Of a stretch of DNA of 7,028 bases, positions 4,224-7,028 are shown piece after piece (the stretch's first letter is position 1; each line of letters begins with the position of its first letter). The stretch comes from JALZEG01 sp036258555 (GTDB lineage Bacteria > Actinomycetota > CADDZG01 > WHSQ01), in assembly GCA_036258555.1 (NCBI GenBank), contig DATADL010000075.1, forward strand, positions 1 through 7,028, given 5' to 3'. The translations under genes were made by a program, and so were the position numbers. The notes beneath the pieces are model-generated. The model saw only the letters and a list, made by a program, of their open reading frames with translations, searched no databases and had not been told where the DNA came from.

Positions 4224-7028
4224 TCATCGGATCGGGGGGTCGTCCTCTGGTTCACGCGTTCTTGCCCACACGATGCGGTGGTCGGAGTACCGCTCCGTTT
4301 CGTTCAGATCGAGGCAGTTGTCAGGAAAGCCGCAGGTCAGGTCCTGCGAGGCGCCGGCGAACTGCGGAGTGCCCGCCGTCCGTCGTGCGAAGACGAAGTC
4401 GATCCGGCGATCGCGAACGACGTCGCCGTCTTGGTATTGGGCGTCTAGAGATTCCTGAGAACCACCGTGTACCGCGAAAACCGAGTCGGCGTAGGTCAAG
4501 CCCGTAAGCGAAGTCCACCATCTGCGTTCCGTGCAGTCGGAACGCTCGGGTGGCTCCTCGATCCCCAGGAGCTGCCGCGCCTCGTAATCAGGCTCGTACT
4601 TGGGTGGGATGCAGCGCTCGATGTTGAAGTCACCTCCGAGGAAGAAGTGAGTGACGGAGTTCTCGTAGCGCTGCAGCATTTCCGTCGCGACCTGGCGAGC
4701 CCAGTCGTCCTTCTTGGAGTTGTTCGTGTCCGTCTGAGCTCGATCTCGTTCCTCCTCGACCTCCCTGTCGTCGTGCTGGTCGAGGAACTCTTTCTGCACG
4801 AAGTGCAGAGAGGCAACGGCTGCCGAGAGGTCCGAGTCGAGTTTCTCGAAGGCAATGAGGAAGTGGCGCTTGAACGTTCTGGTCCGACATTCGTCGATTC
4901 CATCACCGTCGAAGTCCAGCGCGATCGCCAGCCCCGTATTGTTGTCCCGACATTCTCGACCCTGGACCTGGTCTTCGCTCGAGTACGTCGTGTCGACGGC
5001 GATGCCTCGATCCCGTTCGAGTTCTGGATCGTTATCCGTGTTCATGGGAAGACGACGCATCGTGTCGAAGTTGTAGATGATCGCCGTGTCTGCTTTTGTC
5101 ACCGTCCGAGGGGGATCCTTGCCCTCCTCCTGGTTGGGGCCGTAGGTCTTGTTGAAGATCCACGCTGCACGGCGAGACTTCGCAATGCGGAAGTCGGCGT
5201 CGTCGGGTATGCCGTCGTCGTTCTCGTCGAGGTCGGTGTCGATCGCCCCCTCGAGACGGCGAACGAGGCTCAAGACGTCGTCGTCACCATTCGGGTGGTC
5301 GCGCCTGACCTCGTTGACAAGGATCACATCCGGGATCGCGCCCATGCCGTCGATGTCGTTCAGGGTTTTCTCCGCAAGGTCGCGCACCCTGCGCGCGAAG
5401 GAGCCTTCGCGTCGTTCGGCCTCACAGCCCTTGGCCTTGTTGTAGGCGTCCGTGCCGGGGGTGGCTGCCGCTCCTGATGTCGGGCAGGCGGTGTCCTCCC
5501 CGTTCGCCTGGAGGACGTTTGCCGTCAGCACGAGGATGTCGTCGGGCGGAGCAAACGGCAGACGCTTGGCCGGGAACGCCGGGTCTTCGAGCGCGCAGAA
5601 CGGCACCGCGTCCTGGGGATCCTCTACGTCGTCGGAGGCCGCGGCGCCCGTCAGGGAGCACGACTCCGTAGGCGTTGGTGAAGGACTCGTCGTCGGGGTC
5701 GGAGATACGGAGGGCGACGGCGTAGGTGATGTGGACGACGAGGGCTTCGGCTTCGGCGTGAACGTCGGCGACGACGAGGGCGAAGCCGAAGTCGGAGGCG
5801 CCGTGGTCGGAGGCGTCGCCTCTTCGGGGCAAGGGCTCTCCAGGTTGTCTGGATCGATGCATATCGGGTCGAGGTCGATCACTACCGGTTCCTCGGGAAC
5901 CCCGCCGACGGAGATCGGGGAGGCGTCCACGGTCGGCAGCACGCAGGAACCCGGCCGCAGCGGATAGGGCCCTTCACACGGATCCTCGAGATCGACGATC
6001 ACCGGCGAGGGGTCGTAGCTCGGGATGGTGCATCCGCCGGCAGCCGTATCGAAGTCGAGGCCGTTGTTGCAGAGGTTCGGAACGTCGACGGTCTGCGGTG
6101 GCGCGTCGACGACCGGCACGTAGCAGGGATCGACGAGCATGTCGAGCTGTGCGCAGACGTCCGGCGGATCGACGAAGACCGGGCTCGGGTCGACGACCGG
6201 CACCGGGCACAGCATGTTCCTGAGGTGATCGCACGCGCCCGGCGGGTCGACCGTCTGGGGGCTGACGTCGCACTTGATGTCGCCGCCGCAGGGAGCCGGC
6301 ACGGTCACGCTCACCGGGCTCGGGTCGACGACCGGCACCGGGCACAGCATGTTCCTGAGGTGATCGCACGCGCCCGGCGGGTCGACCGAGATCGGGCTGG
6401 GATCGATCGCGGGGACCGAGCACAGACGGTTGTCGCAGGGCGGAGCGGGGTCGTAGTAGATCGGCCCGACGTCGAGATCCTCGTCGGGGAAGGTCGGCGA
6501 CTCGACGCAGATGTCGCCGACGTCGATCTCACCCGAGCTGGAAGACGCCGTTCCGGTGTCGAGGAGCTCCAGGAAGCCGATGACGTCCTCGGACGTCAAC
6601 CCCCCTTCCTCCGAAGGGGCGGCGAGGCTCTCCAGAGCTGCCACGATCTCGTCGGTGTCGACGGGTCCGACGTTCCCGTTGAGCAAGCTTGCGATCAAGT
6701 CTCTGACCTGTTGCTCGACGTCGTCGGTATCGACGTCGCCGATGACGCCCTCGAGGAAGTCGGCGAGCGCCTGGGTCGGCAGGCAGACCTCGCGCGGGGG
6801 CGGGCCCGGGATGTGGATCGGATCGGGGTCGATCTCGATCGGCTGCGGGTCGTTGATCAATCCGCCCAGGTCGTGGCCGCCGACGGGCGGCGGGTCGACC
6901 GTGATCGGCGAGGGATCGCCGATGAGCCCACCCAGGTTGTTGCCCCCCACGGGCGGGGGATCGGTCGCGACCACGACCGGCTGGCACACCGCGGTGTTGG
7001 CCGCGAGCGTGCACGGGTTGGGCGGGTC
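4224..7028 (-). CDS. Secreted-type multidomain protein: Cys-loop/Pro-rich repeats, TSP-rich linker, C-terminal endonuclease/exonuclease/phosphatase domain (5' partial)
   Basis: The reading frame stays open to the window edge, so the N-terminus is missing; 934 residues are visible, numbered here from the edge. An internal GTG at 6989 could be mistaken for a start, but the preceding codons (DPPNPCTLAANTAV) already belong to the repeat region. In order: 23-66, two 22-residue Pro/Gly repeats; about 85-160, an acidic helical segment; 193-374, seven cysteine-pair repeats; about 404-456, a Thr/Ser/Pro linker; about 497-925, an EEP (DNase I-like) domain. Expected catalytic positions are present: N504 (LTANVL), E573 (VILVNEV), H742 (ASLHF), D800 and N802 (GGDFN), D877 (RRIDFVF), D916 and H917 (YSDHRI). 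These fit a divalent-metal phosphodiesterase; the family includes DNases, sphingomyelinases and inositol phosphatases, and the substrate cannot be assigned. The repeats, many cysteines and linker suggest an extracellular or wall-spanning location, but the signal peptide would lie off-window. It is the first visible gene of the presumed operon. Confidence 0.9.
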   Translation of the reverse strand, partial: DPPNPCTLAANTAVCQPVVVATDPPPVGGNNLGGLIGDPSPITVDPPPVGGHDLGGLINDPQPIEIDPDPIHIPGPPPREVCLPTQALADFLEGVIGDVDTDDVEQQVRDLIASLLNGNVGPVDTDEIVAALESLAAPSEEGGLTSEDVIGFLELLDTGTASSSSGEIDVGDICVESPTFPDEDLDVGPIYYDPAPPCDNRLCSVPAIDPSPISVDPPGACDHLRNMLCPVPVVDPSPVSVTVPAPCGGDIKCDVSPQTVDPPGACDHLRNMLCPVPVVDPSPVFVDPPDVCAQLDMLVDPCYVPVVDAPPQTVDVPNLCNNGLDFDTAAGGCTIPSYDPSPVIVDLEDPCEGPYPLRPGSCVLPTVDASPISVGGVPEEPVVIDLDPICIDPDNLESPCPEEATPPTTAPPTSASPSSSPTFTPKPKPSSSTSPTPSPSVSPTPTTSPSPTPTESCSLTGAAASDDVEDPQDAVPFCALEDPAFPAKRLPFAPPDDILVLTANVLQANGEDTACPTSGAAATPGTDAYNKAKGCEAERREGSFARRVRDLAEKTLNDIDGMGAIPDVILVNEVRRDHPNGDDDVLSLVRRLEGAIDTDLDENDDGIPDDADFRIAKSRRAAWIFNKTYGPNQEEGKDPPRTVTKADTAIIYNFDTMRRLPMNTDNDPELERDRGIAVDTTYSSEDQVQGRECRDNNTGLAIALDFDGDGIDECRTRTFKRHFLIAFEKLDSDLSAAVASLHFVQKEFLDQHDDREVEEERDRAQTDTNNSKKDDWARQVATEMLQRYENSVTHFFLGGDFNIERCIPPKYEPDYEARQLLGIEEPPERSDCTERRWWTSLTGLTYADSVFAVHGGSQESLDAQYQDGDVVRDRRIDFVFARRTAGTPQFAGASQDLTCGFPDNCLDLNETERYSDHRIVWARTREPEDDPPIR
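5661..5819 (-). other. Thr/Ser/Pro low-complexity linker within the EEP protein
   Basis: About 53 residues made almost entirely of T, S, P, A and a few K (for example SPTPSPSVSPTPTTSPSPTP) join the repeat region to the EEP domain. Such linkers are common in secreted actinobacterial enzymes, where they are extended, often O-mannosylated, and hold a catalytic domain away from an anchoring or binding part. Glycosylation here is inference. Confidence 0.85.
6178..6253. repeat. 76-bp exact direct repeat, copy A
   Basis: This is identical base for base to 6313-6388, offset by 135 bp (45 codons, so in frame). It encodes most of Cys-loop unit 4 (DPPGACDHLRNMLCPVP and following). Identity stops abruptly at both ends, while the other units of the array are strongly diverged. 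This suggests a recent duplication or gene conversion. Such a repeat is also a place where short-read assembly could gain or lose a unit. Confidence 0.95.
6313..6388. repeat. 76-bp exact direct repeat, copy B
   Basis: Second identical copy of 6178-6253, encoding most of Cys-loop unit 2. The two copies flank the diverged unit 3, so they are not strictly adjacent. Either a two-unit block was duplicated or one unit was overwritten by conversion from the other. Confidence 0.95.
6831..6962 (-). repeat. Two tandem 66-bp (22-residue) Pro/Gly-rich repeats
   Basis: 6897-6962 and 6831-6896 encode two adjacent 22-residue units of the form DPPPVGGxxLGGLIxDPxPI. At DNA level they are clearly related but diverged (roughly three quarters identical by eye), so this duplication is older than the 76-bp one. 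The DPxPIxV ending echoes the DPSPVxV strand of the Cys-loop array, suggesting that both repeat types share a core strand motif with different inserts. Confidence 0.8.

Larger units (their letters stand above)
5907..6452 (-). repeat. Array of seven degenerate Cys-loop repeats (19-31 residues each)
   Basis: Residues 193-374 (edge numbering) of the EEP protein divide without gaps into seven units of 23, 26, 19, 26, 28, 31 and 29 residues. Each has two cysteines separated by 4 to 12 residues, followed in most units by a strand-like VPxxDxSPxxV segment ending just before the next unit. Unit 3 is a short variant. The loop between the cysteines varies most, while the strand segment is kept. A degenerate eighth unit follows, and a similar motif (DPPNPC...CQPVVV) lies at the window edge. 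I recognise no named domain. Disulfide-pinned hairpins on an extended stalk are a plausible fold, by inference. Confidence 0.75.

Noticed and set aside
4467..5477. 336-codon plus-strand open frame opposite the EEP domain
   Set aside because: It lies fully antisense to a domain with intact catalytic motifs. Its translation is Val/Arg-rich without recognisable motifs, typical of a GC-rich shadow frame.

Overview
The window is GC-rich bacterial DNA with strong G/C preference at third codon positions. Four genes lie on the minus strand and no convincing gene lies on the plus strand. The base composition, a GTG start (4190), the Pro/Thr/Ser-rich secreted proteins and the type of regulator fit an uncultured high-GC Gram-positive lineage, most likely Actinomycetota. 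That placement is inference, because no rRNA or marker gene is present. The left edge (1-30) is a G-run/C-run palindrome that looks like a contig end or sequencing artefact.

In transcription order (right to left) the layout is as follows. (1) 7028-4224: a large secreted-type protein whose N-terminus lies outside the window. It has proline-rich, cysteine-pair repeats, a Thr/Ser/Pro linker and a C-terminal endonuclease/exonuclease/phosphatase (EEP, DNase I-like) domain with its catalytic residues in place. (2) 4190-2652: an exported seven-bladed integrin-like FG-GAP beta-propeller protein. (3) 2595-982: a second seven-bladed FG-GAP protein, clearly a tandem paralogue of the first. (4) After a 256-bp gap, 725-51: a winged-helix regulator with a C-terminal cysteine cluster of the SufR-like (COG2345) type.

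The first three genes are closely spaced (33 and 56 bp) and share a theme of extracellular location and Asp-rich calcium-type loops (DxNxDGxxD), so they probably form one operon for a surface or secreted function. One reading is a secreted phosphodiesterase/nuclease working beside calcium-stabilised propellers that bind a ligand or surface. The regulator has its own upstream region and may be unrelated.

The least explained part is the N-terminal half of the EEP protein. It holds a seven-unit array of a Cys-loop repeat, an exact 76-bp duplication inside that array, a 22-residue tandem repeat and a cryptic helical segment. I see no CRISPR, transposon, tRNA, rRNA or recognisable defence system.
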